This document shows, piece after piece, positions 1-9,350 of a stretch of DNA of 64,000 nt. The notes under the pieces are model-generated. The model did not search any database. It was not told the DNA's origin and was given only the letters and a program-made list of their open reading frames with translations. The translations under genes were made by a program, and so were the position numbers. Position 1 is the first letter of the stretch. Each line of letters begins with the position of its first letter. Source of the stretch: Marinobacter salinus (GTDB lineage: Bacteria; Pseudomonadota; Gammaproteobacteria; Pseudomonadales; Oleiphilaceae); the NCBI RefSeq assembly GCF_001854125.1, contig NZ_CP017715.1, positions 1,612,001-1,676,000 of the forward strand. The letters run 5' to 3'.

Positions 1-956
1 AACACCAGACCGGTTTCGGCCCAGCCTCCATCAAGAGCCAGATCCGCTACCTGCCGGACTTCCAGCTGGATCACACCATCAAGCCCTGCCCGCTGAAGAT
101 TATTCCGGGCGGTCGCAATAACCCGGCTGTCCTGATCGAACCCCGCGAACTTTGGCAACTTGCCCTGCTTCCCCTCATGGGCGCGGCGCTCCGCTTCCTG
201 GCGAAGAGACAGCCATAATTCGGGCTGGTGCCCTGGCCACTTCTCAAAACCGAAGCCCTCGCTCTTGCGCCCCGGCGCAAGATCCAGAGCCATCATCGCA
301 GCCTCTATCAGCAACGTGCCGGAACCACACATGGGATCGACAAAATCACCTCCCTCACGGGCAATCTCAGGCCAGCCAGCACGCAGCAAAAGAGCAGCAG
401 CCAGGTTTTCCTTCATGGGTGCAAGGCCCTTCTCTGTGCGATAACCGCGCATGTGAAGACTGTGTCCGCTCAGGTCTATCCCGAGGGACAGCCGGCCACG
501 GTTGAGCCTTGCCGAGATGACGACATCCGGCGCCTTTGCATCGGACGATGGACGTTGCCCGCCGCCGACCCGGAACCGGTCAACTATGCCGTCCTTCACC
601 CTCTGCGCACCAAACTGGGTGTTCCGAATGGCCTCGTTTTGGCCAAGGAATGTCACCCGGAAACTGCCATTAACCGGAATATGCTGTTGCCAGTCCAGGT
701 GAACCACGCCGTCATACAGACGGTCACCACTGGTGGCATCAACCTCATCAATATGCAGGATGACCCGGTTCGCAAGCCGTGACCAAAGACACGTACGGTA
801 ACCGCCTTCCAGACTGCCCTTCGCCCAGACACCGGCCGGCGCATTACGAACTGGCTCCAGCCCGAACGTTTTGAGTTCGTCTGCCAAAAGATATTCAACG
901 CCCTTCGGGCAGGTTACGAAAAAGACAGATTGGGACAAGTTCAACTCCTGATTCAT
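1..956 (-). CDS. rlmL: 23S rRNA (guanine-N2) methyltransferase RlmL/RlmKL, N-terminal part
   Basis: The N-terminal ~318 codons of RlmL are present and run off the left edge. The enzyme methylates G2445 of 23S rRNA; in many gammaproteobacteria a fused RlmK half methylates G2069. Reading back from an ATG at 956 gives a protein beginning MNQELNLSQSVFFVTCPKG, a THUMP-type RNA-binding region, and around residue 200 the methyltransferase motif DPMCGSGTLLIEAAM. The next gene is divergent (rmf), so 957-1256 is a shared upstream region. Because the frame has no stop inside the window, whether the RlmK half is present cannot be seen. Confidence 0.93.
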   Translation of the reverse strand, partial: MNQELNLSQSVFFVTCPKGVEYLLADELKTFGLEPVRNAPAGVWAKGSLEGGYRTCLWSRLANRVILHIDEVDATSGDRLYDGVVHLDWQQHIPVNGSFRVTFLGQNEAIRNTQFGAQRVKDGIVDRFRVGGGQRPSSDAKAPDVVISARLNRGRLSLGIDLSGHSLHMRGYRTEKGLAPMKENLAAALLLRAGWPEIAREGGDFVDPMCGSGTLLIEAAMMALDLAPGRKSEGFGFEKWPGHQPELWLSLRQEAERRAHEGKQGKLPKFAGFDQDSRVIATARNNLQRAGLDGVIQLEVRQVADLALDGGWAETGLV

Positions 957-1256
957 TGGGTCATCCGGGTAAGTTTCCGGAATAGCAGCTTTTTAAAAAT
1001 AGAGCTGTCATTTTTTATTTCATAAAAATATAAAAAAACATTCACATAGATGAAATAAATAGTGTACATCAGCGCGATGTTTGAATTAGCTTGTAAGTGA
1101 CGCGTCGTTCCGGTGGCATAAACGCCTCGGTTAACAGGATCCTGACTGCTCTGGCTTGAGCTGACAATAGTGGGTTATCCCTGAATGGAGTCCACTGATC
1201 GCAGCCACTGCAGATGTGTACACGCTTGTTCTGTTAATCCATCAGTGAGGAACGGC
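957..1256. promoter_or_regulatory. Divergent intergenic region rlmL / rmf
   Basis: About 300 bases without a gene. The part at 990-1065 is very A/T rich (runs of T and A around 1005-1040) and fits a promoter region for rmf, which in relatives is induced by slow growth and stringent control. I see no convincing -35/-10 pair or operator that I would place exactly. Confidence 0.4.
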
Positions 1257-1469
1257 ATGAAAAGACAGAAAAGAGACATGTACGCTCGTGCATTCAAGCG
1301 GGGTTATCTCGCTGGCGTGTCCGGTAAACCGAAAGACAGCTGCCCGATCGAACAGGCTGAAGTCCGCCAGGAATGGCTGAACGGGTGGCGAGAAGGCCGC
1401 ACAGATAACTGGGAGGGCATGACCGGCGTTTCCGGCATCCACAAACTTTCCAACGTCACGTCAGCGTGA
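1257..1469 (+). CDS. rmf: Ribosome modulation factor
   Basis: This is a 70-residue basic protein starting MKRQKRDMYARAFKRGYLAG, the hallmark RMF N-terminus. RMF binds 70S ribosomes in stationary phase and drives their dimerisation into inactive 100S particles. The start at 1257 is chosen because TGAGG lies 6 bases upstream and because E. coli RMF also begins MKRQKRD; an in-frame ATG at 1185 is possible but has no family support. The tail after the WLNGWREG segment is longer than in E. coli (55 residues). Confidence 0.95.
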   Translation: MKRQKRDMYARAFKRGYLAGVSGKPKDSCPIEQAEVRQEWLNGWREGRTDNWEGMTGVSGIHKLSNVTSA

Positions 1470-1583
1470 CGACATTCACAAGTAACCCCGAATCTTGATC
1501 TGATCTTTTTTCATACAATTTGGCGCAGTACTCAGAGTAACCCAAACGGGGCCCCCCGCCTCGTACCATGCGATGACACGCCA

Positions 1584-1632
1584 CGGGGTTTATTCCCCGC
1601 AAGGGCCCGCTAAGCGGGCCCACCTTATTTTT
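1584..1632 (+). terminator. Tandem hairpins downstream of rmf
   Basis: A perfect 8-bp stem GGGCCCGC-TAA-GCGGGCCC (1603-1621) is followed by a moderately T-rich stretch, and is preceded by a smaller CGGGG/CCCCG stem (1584-1599). It lies 134 bases after the rmf stop and just beyond the convergent pyrD stop. It fits a rho-independent terminator for rmf; the T tract is weak. Confidence 0.6.
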
Positions 1633-1659
1633 GGCCCTTCCCTTTTTGCAGAACAGGAA

Positions 1660-2688
1660 TCAACTCTCCGCACTCACCTTCCGGATAGCATCAACCGCCT
1701 CACGAATCAGTTCCGGCCCCCGATATATAAAACCGGTATACACCTGGACCAGTTTCGCCCCGGCCCGGATCTTTTCAGCCGCGCTCTCTCCATCGGTGAT
1801 ACCGCCGACGCCAATAATCGGCAGTGACTCACCCAACTCGGCATAAAGCCCCTGGATAACCCGGAGCGAGGCAGCGCGAACCGGTGCGCCGCTCAGCCCG
1901 CCAGCCTCACCTGCATGTCGGTGGCCGCTGACGGCCTCACGACTGACGGTGGTGTTTGTGGCGATAACACCATCCAGACCACTCTCGCGAAGAGCGGAGG
2001 CCATAAAGCGAATTCCTTCGTCATCCATATCCGGTGCAATTTTGACCGCAATCGGCACGTAACGGCCGAATCGCTTCTCACATCCGGCCTGCTCGCTCTT
2101 GATTGCCTGCAGCAATGCTTTCAGCGAATCGCCGAATTGGAGATCACGCAACCCTGGAGTGTTGGGCGACGAGACGTTCACGGTGATGTAGTCAGCCCGG
2201 CTGTATACCGCTGAAATGCCTTTGCGATAGTCGGACTCGGACTCCTCGTTCGGCGTGTCCTTATTCTTACCCACATTAATGCCCAGCACGCCCTGGTAGC
2301 GACGCCTGTCAACCCGATCCAGCAAATGATCGAGGCCTTCATTGTTGAAGCCCATGCGGTTAATGATGGCCTGGTGTTCCGGCAACCGAAACATCCGTGG
2401 TTTCGGGTTACCAGGCTGTGCGACAGGCGTGACCGTCCCGACCTCAATAAAGCCGAAGCCCAGCGTCCCCAGAGCGTCAAGATGATCGGCGTTTTTATCC
2501 AGCCCTGCTGCAAGCCCGACGGGGTTCGGAAAATCCAGACCCATAACATTCACCGGTAATGCATCTATCTTCGGCGCAAGAGTTCCCAGCAAACCAAGCC
2601 GGTTAGCGATATCAAGACCATTTAATGCAATATTATGGGCCCGCTCCGGTGGGAGCCTGAAAAGCAGGTTGCGGATAACGCCGTACAT
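1660..2688 (-). CDS. pyrD: Dihydroorotate dehydrogenase (quinone), class 2
   Basis: The membrane-associated flavoenzyme oxidises dihydroorotate to orotate in pyrimidine synthesis and passes electrons to quinone. The 342-residue product starts [15 protein letters not shown], the class 2 N-terminal helix that docks to the membrane. It carries [11 protein letters not shown], the [12 protein letters not shown] loop with the catalytic serine region of class 2 enzymes, and the FMN-phosphate segment GVGGITDG. The start at 2688 is preferred over an upstream in-frame start at 2739 because AAGGAG sits 7 bases before it. The gene is monocistronic and convergent with rmf. Confidence 0.96.
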   Translation of the reverse strand: MYGVIRNLLFRLPPERAHNIALNGLDIANRLGLLGTLAPKIDALPVNVMGLDFPNPVGLAAGLDKNADHLDALGTLGFGFIEVGTVTPVAQPGNPKPRMFRLPEHQAIINRMGFNNEGLDHLLDRVDRRRYQGVLGINVGKNKDTPNEESESDYRKGISAVYSRADYITVNVSSPNTPGLRDLQFGDSLKALLQAIKSEQAGCEKRFGRYVPIAVKIAPDMDDEGIRFMASALRESGLDGVIATNTTVSREAVSGHRHAGEAGGLSGAPVRAASLRVIQGLYAELGESLPIIGVGGITDGESAAEKIRAGAKLVQVYTGFIYRGPELIREAVDAIRKVSAES

Positions 2689-3095
2689 CTGAAAACTCCT
2701 TGCCAATGAGTGAGCAGGAGTATACCGGAAGTTTTCCACAGCATCCCGGTGGAAGGCAAAATCAGCTCTAAATGACTGTATGATGGCGGTCTGATGACCT
2801 TTTCCACGGAATCTGTGGATAAACCTGTTGAAAATCGCGGGGCAACGTTTGCTATCCCTTGATAACTGCGACAGCCTACAGATTGATCATTTTTTGACCA
2901 GTTATTTTTATTATATTTTTCAATTGCTTATGCATAAAGCAAAGAACTCTTGAGTAAATCTGTACAAAATGTTAGTTCGTCACCGATTCGCAACATTGTG
3001 CATAAATAGTGCAATCAGGCAGTTAAGATGCGGTCCACACGGAGCCTGGCAATAACGTTATACTAAGGCCTGTTAATCTACCCGGAGCAGCCCGA
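2689..3095. other. Intergenic region pyrD / cation efflux gene with DnaA-box-like sites
   Basis: About 400 bases without a gene between divergent genes. It holds two perfect matches to the DnaA box TTATNCACA (minus strand 2814-2822 and 2997-3005), a TTTTCCACA variant at 2732-2740 and a weaker TTTTCCACG at 2800-2808, next to an A/T-rich block at 2890-2945. These may be DnaA titration or regulatory sites; no dnaA, dnaN or gidA/mnmG gene is near, so I do not call it oriC. Confidence 0.45.
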
Positions 3096-4277
3096 ATGGA
3101 AGAACCGGTTTCAAAGGCTCAACGCCATCGAGAAAACCTGGCCATGGAAATGAAGGCCGCGTCCAGAGTTACCATTATTGGTATGATTCTTGATGCCGTA
3201 CTCGGCGTCATTAAGGTCATTGGAGGTGCTCTTTTTCATTCTCAGGCACTGTTGGTGGATGGTATTCACTCATTCAGCGACGTGGCTTCAGACCTCGTGG
3301 TTCTTGGTGTCATGCGAGTGTCACGACAGGAGCCGGATGAAGACCACCCGTACGGCCATCAGCGCATTGAGACCTTCGGCACGCTAGTACTCGGCAGCAT
3401 TCTGATTGCTGTAGGTGCTGCCCTGGCTTGGGAAAATACTCTGAGGCTGCTTGAAGGCAAGGCCGATATCGTGCCTGGATGGCCAGTGCTTGTTGCGGCT
3501 GCCCTGTCTGTTCTGGGTAAGGAATGGATTTATCACTATACCCGCCGGGTTGGTCTGGCTATTCGATCCGACCTGATTATTGCCAATGCCTGGCACAGCA
3601 GGACGGATGCCTTCTCATCCGTTGTGGTTCTGGTTTCAACGTTTGGCGCAATGCTCGGGTTTCTCTGGATGGACGTGCTGGCAGCCGTTGTTATCGCCCT
3701 TATCATTATCCACATCGGCTGGAAATTTACCTGGGACAGCGTAAAGGAACTGGTAGACACCGGGCTGTCTCCGGAAGATACCGAAATGCTCAAAGACATT
3801 GCCCGTCGCACCGACGGCGTCCGTAATGTGCATGAACTGCGTAGCCGTCGTATGGGGCATGACATCCTGCTCGACATTCACCTGGTTGTGAGGCCTGACA
3901 TCAGCGTGTCCGAGGGGCATCAGATCGGCATGCAGGTAGTCGGAGGCATGAGAGATGCGCTGGAGAACATCCGCGACATCAACTTCCACATTGATGCCGA
4001 GAATGATGAAGATCACCTGCCCACGTCCGAGCGGCTGCCCTCCCGGGAAGAAATCCGTGGCACGCTGGCTCGGCATGTGGGCGAACTGCCCCCCAATACC
4101 CGGCTTCGCCTGCATTATCTGAAAAACAAGGTTCACCTGGAGCTGTTTTTCGATACCTCGGCAAGCGACAACGTGCTGACGGCCGAGCGTATCCGGGAAG
4201 CACTTGATAACTATAACTGGTTTGGCAGCGCCCGAGTCTGGGTCGCGGAACCATCACTTCAGGAAACCGGGGCCTAA
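3096..4277 (+). CDS. Cation diffusion facilitator family transporter
   Basis: A 393-residue inner-membrane divalent-cation/proton antiporter of the CDF family. About six transmembrane helices fill residues 24-215. The helix-2 metal motif is H58xxxD62 (DGIHSFSD), and a second HxxxD (HSRTD) lies near residue 168, a pairing typical of Zn-type CDFs. The cytoplasmic C-terminal domain (~220-390) is longer than in E. coli FieF (300 aa). The start ATG has CGGAG upstream. It is convergent with the next gene, with a 3-base overlap of the coding ends. The substrate (zinc, iron or other) is inferred only. Confidence 0.88.
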   Translation: MEEPVSKAQRHRENLAMEMKAASRVTIIGMILDAVLGVIKVIGGALFHSQALLVDGIHSFSDVASDLVVLGVMRVSRQEPDEDHPYGHQRIETFGTLVLGSILIAVGAALAWENTLRLLEGKADIVPGWPVLVAAALSVLGKEWIYHYTRRVGLAIRSDLIIANAWHSRTDAFSSVVVLVSTFGAMLGFLWMDVLAAVVIALIIIHIGWKFTWDSVKELVDTGLSPEDTEMLKDIARRTDGVRNVHELRSRRMGHDILLDIHLVVRPDISVSEGHQIGMQVVGGMRDALENIRDINFHIDAENDEDHLPTSERLPSREEIRGTLARHVGELPPNTRLRLHYLKNKVHLELFFDTSASDNVLTAERIREALDNYNWFGSARVWVAEPSLQETGA

Positions 4278-5773
4278 CGGCGCCGGTTTTCCTCCATCCG
4301 GGACAGAAACTCCTGCATGATCAGTGTGTAGAGCTCGCCTCCGAGGAAGCGATCCTCCACACCTGCATCAATACTCGGATTGTCGTTTACCTCAATGACC
4401 GCCACCCGGTTACCCGACTGCTTGATATCCACACCATACAAACCATTTCCAATCAGTCGGGTGGAATTCAGTGCCGCCTGAATGACATTTCTGGGAACCT
4501 CGTAAGTTGGCATCGTCTCGAAATCACCACTCTCGCTGCTGGACTCCCCATGCTGATAAATCTGCCAGTGGCCTTTCACCATCATGTATTTGCAGGCATA
4601 GATCGCCCGACCGCCAAGAACGCCAATTCGCCAGTCGTAATCGGTGTAAAGGTACTCCTGCGCAAGAACCAGCGCCGACTGTTTGAACAATTCCCTGAGA
4701 CCGGCACGCAGTGTTTTTTCATCCTCGGCCTTGGTTACCCCCCGAGAGAATGCGCCATCAGGGATCTTGATGACGACAGGGAAACCGAGCTGCTCAATGA
4801 CCTGTTCCACTGCGTGCTTCTGATCCTTTGATAGAATCAGGGTTTTCGGCGTCGGTACCTTGTTGTTCTTGAGCAAGTCCGCCAGAAACACCTTATTCGT
4901 GCACCGGAGAATCGACACAGGGTCATCGATCACGACCATACCCTCGGCCTCTGCCCTGCGGGCGAAGCGATAGGTGTGGTGATCAATAGCTGTGGTCTCC
5001 CGGATGAACAAGCCGTCGTATTCCGGCAGCCGCATGTAGTCCCGGCGGGTGATCTGCTCGACATTGATACCGAGCTTGCGACCAGCTTTTTCAAACCGCT
5101 TGAGCGCAATTTTGTCGCTTGGTGGCATCTCCTCATCGGGGTTGACCAGAACAGCCAGATCAAAACGGTAACGGCGACGTGTTCGTGGCTTACGCCAAAC
5201 CATGCTGCTGAAACGGTCAAAAGCCGCCGCAAAGATATCCTGTTCGTGCTCGTCCAGATCCGCAGGCGCCGCAGGCTTCATGGATTCGATCTGCCATTTT
5301 TTTCGGCGCTTGAAAACGATCTCCAGAATCGGACAGGGAAAACGCTCAAACAGCGCCCGCGCCACAGGCTTCAGGTCCGGGTTCTCGGCCTGACCGAAAT
5401 AGGTGCGGATCCTGACTTCATGGGTCGCCTCACGCTCATCGGTTGCCGGATCAATTTCCGCACCAGAGGCCTCCAGCCAGTTGATCACACTGTCATCAAG
5501 CTCTTCCAGCTCCAGCGAGAACAGCCCCTTTCTGCTCAGATCGTTAAGCGTCATTACCGAGGGCACTACATGGTGGCCGCGTGCTTCCGCCAGTAAGGAA
5601 CAGTAATACCCACGACTCAGGTATTTCGCACTCTGGCACAGATTGATAACCCGGACGCGACTGGAGGCTGGCACCGAGAGCTCCAGGTACTGATCGAAGG
5701 TCAGTACATCTTCACTGGGATAATAAGGCGACCAGTCTCTGGCGCGATCTACAACGATGAGCAAACGGGACAT
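4274..5773 (-). CDS. RimK-like ATP-grasp ligase with N-terminal RLAN domain
   Basis: The ~499-residue protein has an N-terminal RLAN-type region (~1-150; LLIVVDRARDWSPYYPSEDV) and a C-terminal ATP-grasp fold (~200-490). Visible ligase features are FPVVIKIPDGAFSRGV for nucleotide binding and VIEVNDNPSIDAGVED for Mg2+ coordination. By family, RimK-like enzymes add amino acids (often glutamate) to protein or peptide carboxyl groups; the real substrate here is unknown. The start at 5773 is chosen because GGAGG lies 10 bases upstream; an ATG at 5782 is only one base from that motif. Divergent from a GNAT-C39 gene that commonly accompanies RLAN ligases. Confidence 0.85.
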   Translation of the reverse strand: MSRLLIVVDRARDWSPYYPSEDVLTFDQYLELSVPASSRVRVINLCQSAKYLSRGYYCSLLAEARGHHVVPSVMTLNDLSRKGLFSLELEELDDSVINWLEASGAEIDPATDEREATHEVRIRTYFGQAENPDLKPVARALFERFPCPILEIVFKRRKKWQIESMKPAAPADLDEHEQDIFAAAFDRFSSMVWRKPRTRRRYRFDLAVLVNPDEEMPPSDKIALKRFEKAGRKLGINVEQITRRDYMRLPEYDGLFIRETTAIDHHTYRFARRAEAEGMVVIDDPVSILRCTNKVFLADLLKNNKVPTPKTLILSKDQKHAVEQVIEQLGFPVVIKIPDGAFSRGVTKAEDEKTLRAGLRELFKQSALVLAQEYLYTDYDWRIGVLGGRAIYACKYMMVKGHWQIYQHGESSSESGDFETMPTYEVPRNVIQAALNSTRLIGNGLYGVDIKQSGNRVAVIEVNDNPSIDAGVEDRFLGGELYTLIMQEFLSRMEENRRR

Positions 5774-5974
5774 GTATGGCATTCCTCCCTGAAGGTTCAG
5801 CCTCAACAACAAGTCGCAACAATACGCCGGGGCCTAATCCTGCACAATCACCGGATAATGCGTGCTTTTACGCATAGCTGGCGTATTTGCCAATACCAGC
5901 AGTTCTCCCATAATAGCCCTATAAGGGAAGCCAGCCAGCATACCCGACCAGACTCTCTCCAAGGCTCCACCCAC

Positions 5975-7093
5975 ATGCCTGAACTTCAGCTCCGACATGC
6001 CACCAACGCCGACCTCAACGATCTTGTCCGGCTGGAAAACCGATGCTTTTCAGAGGATCGAATTTCGCGGCGAAGCTTTCGGCGATTCCTGGAGATGCCC
6101 CGGGACCGTTTGATCGTAGCCAGCCTCGGGGAGCAGCTTGTGGGCTACTGCCTGGTCCTGATGAATGCCGCCACACGCCTTGCGCGCATATACTCTATTG
6201 CAGTATCCCCGACTGCCCGTGGGCGCGGTGCTGGCGAGAAACTGGTGCGAGAGGCCGAGCGGGAAGCGGTGGAAGCAGGGCGCATTGTTATGCGCCTGGA
6301 AGTCAGAGAAGACAACGGGCCAGCCATAGCCCTATACAAGCGGCTCGGTTATCGCCAGTTCGGCACGCTCCGGGACTATTACGAGGACCACGGCAATGCT
6401 CTGCGCTTTGAGCGGCGTATCCTGTTTTATGAACCGTCCCGGAAATTTCCGGCCGTGCCCTACTATCCGCAAACCACGGAATTTTCATGCGGGCCGGCAG
6501 CACTGATCATGGCGATGGCGGCACTCGATGAGCAGCAACCGATGACCACACTGGAAGAGCTTAAGCTCTGGCGGGAGGCCACCACCATCTTCATGCTGGC
6601 CGGTCATGGAGGCTGCGGTCCTCACGGACTCGCACTTGCAGCCTGGCATCGCGGATTTAACGCCAGCGCCTGGATCAGCAAAGAGGGTGCCCTGTTCAAG
6701 GACACGGTAAGAAACGAGGATAAAAAACGAGTGCTTGAACTGGTGCACGAGGGCTTTCTGCACGACATAGGTCTGACAGGTATCGACCTGCACCACGATC
6801 CGCTCACACTTGAAGGAATGGAAACAGCCCTCCTTGAAGGCCGAATCCCGGTTATTCTGATCAGTACCTGGCAGCTCAATCGCAGCCGGGTGCCACACTG
6901 GGTAACTGTTTGCGCCATTGATGACCAGTTCGTGTATCTGCACGATCCGGAAATCGATGTAGAGGCTGGAGACACCGTGGCTGACAAACAGTACCTGCCT
7001 ATCGACCGACGAATCTTCGACAAGATGTCGAGGTACGGCAGCCTCCAGCCCCTGCAGGCTACCGTGATCGTCGGGCCAAAACGCACCGGCTGA
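5975..7093 (+). CDS. GNAT acetyltransferase fused to a C39-like cysteine peptidase
   Basis: This is a two-domain cytoplasmic protein of ~372 residues. Residues ~1-150 form a RimI-like GNAT domain (IYSIAVSPTARGRGAGEKLV is the acetyl-CoA loop). Residues ~160-360 form a C39-like papain-fold domain with a plausible triad: Cys ~172 in FSCGPAAL, His ~307 in VPHWVTVCAID and Asp ~322 in YLHDPEID. The start MPELQLRH at 5975 opens the GNAT fold; an in-frame ATG at 5858 would add 39 unrelated residues. It is divergently paired with the RLAN/ATP-grasp ligase, and ends directly against the convergent uvrB stop. Confidence 0.85.
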   Translation: MPELQLRHATNADLNDLVRLENRCFSEDRISRRSFRRFLEMPRDRLIVASLGEQLVGYCLVLMNAATRLARIYSIAVSPTARGRGAGEKLVREAEREAVEAGRIVMRLEVREDNGPAIALYKRLGYRQFGTLRDYYEDHGNALRFERRILFYEPSRKFPAVPYYPQTTEFSCGPAALIMAMAALDEQQPMTTLEELKLWREATTIFMLAGHGGCGPHGLALAAWHRGFNASAWISKEGALFKDTVRNEDKKRVLELVHEGFLHDIGLTGIDLHHDPLTLEGMETALLEGRIPVILISTWQLNRSRVPHWVTVCAIDDQFVYLHDPEIDVEAGDTVADKQYLPIDRRIFDKMSRYGSLQPLQATVIVGPKRTG

Positions 7094-9151
7094 TCAAGCG
7101 GTTCGCAGCGCGGCTTCCTTCAGTTCCGAGATTTCATCCCGTAAACGTGCGGCGTTCTCAAAGTCCAGATCGGAGGCCGCCTTGTACATCTCGTCCTCCA
7201 GACGGGATACTTCCTTGAGCAACTCTTCCGGCGATCTGTTGCCGGCCCTGGCCCTGTACTGCTCGGCTTCCTCGGCCGCTTTCTGACCAGGACGTTCAGC
7301 CTTCCGCCGACCGCGCCCGCCGCCACCGGCACCTTCCATGATGTCCGCTATCTTCTTGTTCAGCCCCTGAGGTGTGATGCCATGCTCCTCGTTATGGGCA
7401 GCCTGTTTGGCTCGCCGACGACCGGTCTCATCGATGGCTTTTTGCATGGAACCGGTTATACGGTCGCCATACAGTATGGCCCTGCCGTTAATGTTCCGCG
7501 CAGCCCGGCCAATAGTCTGAATCAGTGACCGCTCAGATCTCAGGAAGCCTTCCTTGTCCGCATCCAGAATTGCCACCAGTGATACTTCAGGCATATCCAG
7601 ACCTTCCCGCAACAGGTTGATTCCGACCAGTACATCGAATACTCCCCGACGGAGATCCCGGATGATTTCGACCCGTTCAACCGTATCAATGTCGGAGTGC
7701 AGGTAACGTACTTTAATGTCGTGCTCCATGAAGAAGTCGGTGAGATCCTCCGCCATACGCTTGGTCAGCGTTGTTACCAGCACCCGCTCCCGGATGGCAA
7801 CGCGGGCGCGGATTTCTGACAGAAGGTCATCAATCTGAGTGGAAGCCGGGCGCACTTCGATTTCCGGATCCAGCAAACCGGTGGGCCTGACCACCTGCTC
7901 AACCACCTGCCCGGCATGTTCCGCCTCGTACGTGGACGGTGTCGCGGAAACAAAGATCATCTGGGGAGCAATGCGCTCCCACTCTTCGAAACGCATCGGG
8001 CGATTGTCCAGCGCCGAGGGCAACCTGAAACCGTATTCCACCAACGTCTCTTTTCGTGACCGGTCGCCTTTGTACATGGCGCCAATCTGGGGAATGGTCA
8101 CATGGGACTCATCGACCACCAGCAGGGCATCGGGCGGCAGATAATCGAACAGGGTCGGAGGCGCTTCACCCGGCTGGCGACCAGAGAGATAACGGGAGTA
8201 GTTCTCGATGCCGTTGCAGTACCCCAGCTCCATCATCATCTCAATGTCGTAGCGGGTCCGCTCCTCCAGCCGCTGAGCTTCCACCAGGCGGTTGTTGTCT
8301 CGCAACTGTTGCAGCCGTTCGTCCAGCTCCACACGAATGTGCTCAACCGCGTCCAGAACGGTCTGGCGTGGCGTGACATAATGGGATTTGGGATAAATGG
8401 TAACCCGGGGCACCCTCCGAAGTACCTCCCCGGTCAAGGGGTCGAAATAGCTCAGGTTTTCGACTTCATCATCGAACAACTCAATTCGAATGGCCTCTTT
8501 TTCAGATTCCGCCGGAAACACATCAATAACATCCCCGCGCACCCGGTAATTGGCCCGGTGAAACTCGATATCATTGCGGGTGTACTGGAGTTCAGCCAGG
8601 CGCCTCAGGATAAGACGCTGGTCAATCTGGTCACCACGATCCAGGTGCAACATCATTTTGAGATAAGACTTCGGATCCCCCAAACCATAGATTGAAGAAA
8701 CCGTTGCCACGATAATCGCATCCGGCCGCTCCAGAAGTGCTTTTGTGGCTGACAACCGCATCTGCTCGATGTGCTCGTTAATAGAGGCATCTTTTTCAAT
8801 AAAGGTGTCAGAAGACGGTACGTAAGCTTCCGGCTGGTAGTAATCATAATAGGAAACAAAGTACTCAACGGCATTGTCCGGAAAGAACTCCCGGAACTCT
8901 CCATACAACTGTGCAGCCAGTGTCTTGTTGTGGGCCATGACAATCGTCGGGCGCTGAACCTGCTCTATAACATTGGCAATCGTGAAGGTCTTACCCGAAC
9001 CGGTTACACCCAGCAGTGTCTGATGGGCCAGACCTGACTGAATACCATCAACCAGCCCCTCAATCGCCTTCGGCTGATCACCCGCAGGCTGATAAGGTGA
9101 GTCGACTCTGAATACGGCCTCTTTGGCAGCCCTGGACTCTTTATTGGCCAT
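7094..9151 (-). CDS. uvrB: UvrABC excinuclease subunit B
   Basis: UvrB verifies DNA damage after UvrA loading and recruits UvrC for incision in nucleotide excision repair. The 685 residues are full length. Features are Walker A GVTGSGKT (~residues 48-55), the beta-hairpin region [12 protein letters not shown] that pads the damaged strand, DESHV, helicase motif VI (QTIGRAARN), and the C-terminal UVR motif with [19 protein letters not shown] that contacts UvrC. GGAGG is present but 13 bases from the ATG. No clear LexA box was found upstream. Confidence 0.97.
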   Translation of the reverse strand: MANKESRAAKEAVFRVDSPYQPAGDQPKAIEGLVDGIQSGLAHQTLLGVTGSGKTFTIANVIEQVQRPTIVMAHNKTLAAQLYGEFREFFPDNAVEYFVSYYDYYQPEAYVPSSDTFIEKDASINEHIEQMRLSATKALLERPDAIIVATVSSIYGLGDPKSYLKMMLHLDRGDQIDQRLILRRLAELQYTRNDIEFHRANYRVRGDVIDVFPAESEKEAIRIELFDDEVENLSYFDPLTGEVLRRVPRVTIYPKSHYVTPRQTVLDAVEHIRVELDERLQQLRDNNRLVEAQRLEERTRYDIEMMMELGYCNGIENYSRYLSGRQPGEAPPTLFDYLPPDALLVVDESHVTIPQIGAMYKGDRSRKETLVEYGFRLPSALDNRPMRFEEWERIAPQMIFVSATPSTYEAEHAGQVVEQVVRPTGLLDPEIEVRPASTQIDDLLSEIRARVAIRERVLVTTLTKRMAEDLTDFFMEHDIKVRYLHSDIDTVERVEIIRDLRRGVFDVLVGINLLREGLDMPEVSLVAILDADKEGFLRSERSLIQTIGRAARNINGRAILYGDRITGSMQKAIDETGRRRAKQAAHNEEHGITPQGLNKKIADIMEGAGGGGRGRRKAERPGQKAAEEAEQYRARAGNRSPEELLKEVSRLEDEMYKAASDLDFENAARLRDEISELKEAALRTA

Positions 9152-9350
9152 AATTGGCGGATAACCTCCGGTAAATTAACAGTGAAAGCCACTGATCAGG
9201 CTCATACTATCGAGAAATTTAGCGTTATGCCGGCTTCATGATACCATCAGTGCGATCGACGGCTGGGCGAAAATCAGCCATCAATTTGGCCTTTCCATCG
9301 ATGCCCCGCCGATCGCAGCCCTATCAGACGCAGCTTTAAGGAGCGCAAGT

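Noticed and set aside
653..898. 81-residue minus-strand ORF near the left edge
   Set aside because: Alternative frame within rlmL, which is open through the edge and has clear family motifs.
2689..3095. Chromosomal replication origin
   Set aside because: DnaA boxes are present, but dnaA, dnaN, gyrB, rpmH and mnmG are absent from the neighbourhood.
9152..9350. LexA box upstream of uvrB
   Set aside because: CTGATCAGTG and nearby CACTG do not fit CTGT-N8-ACAG spacing.
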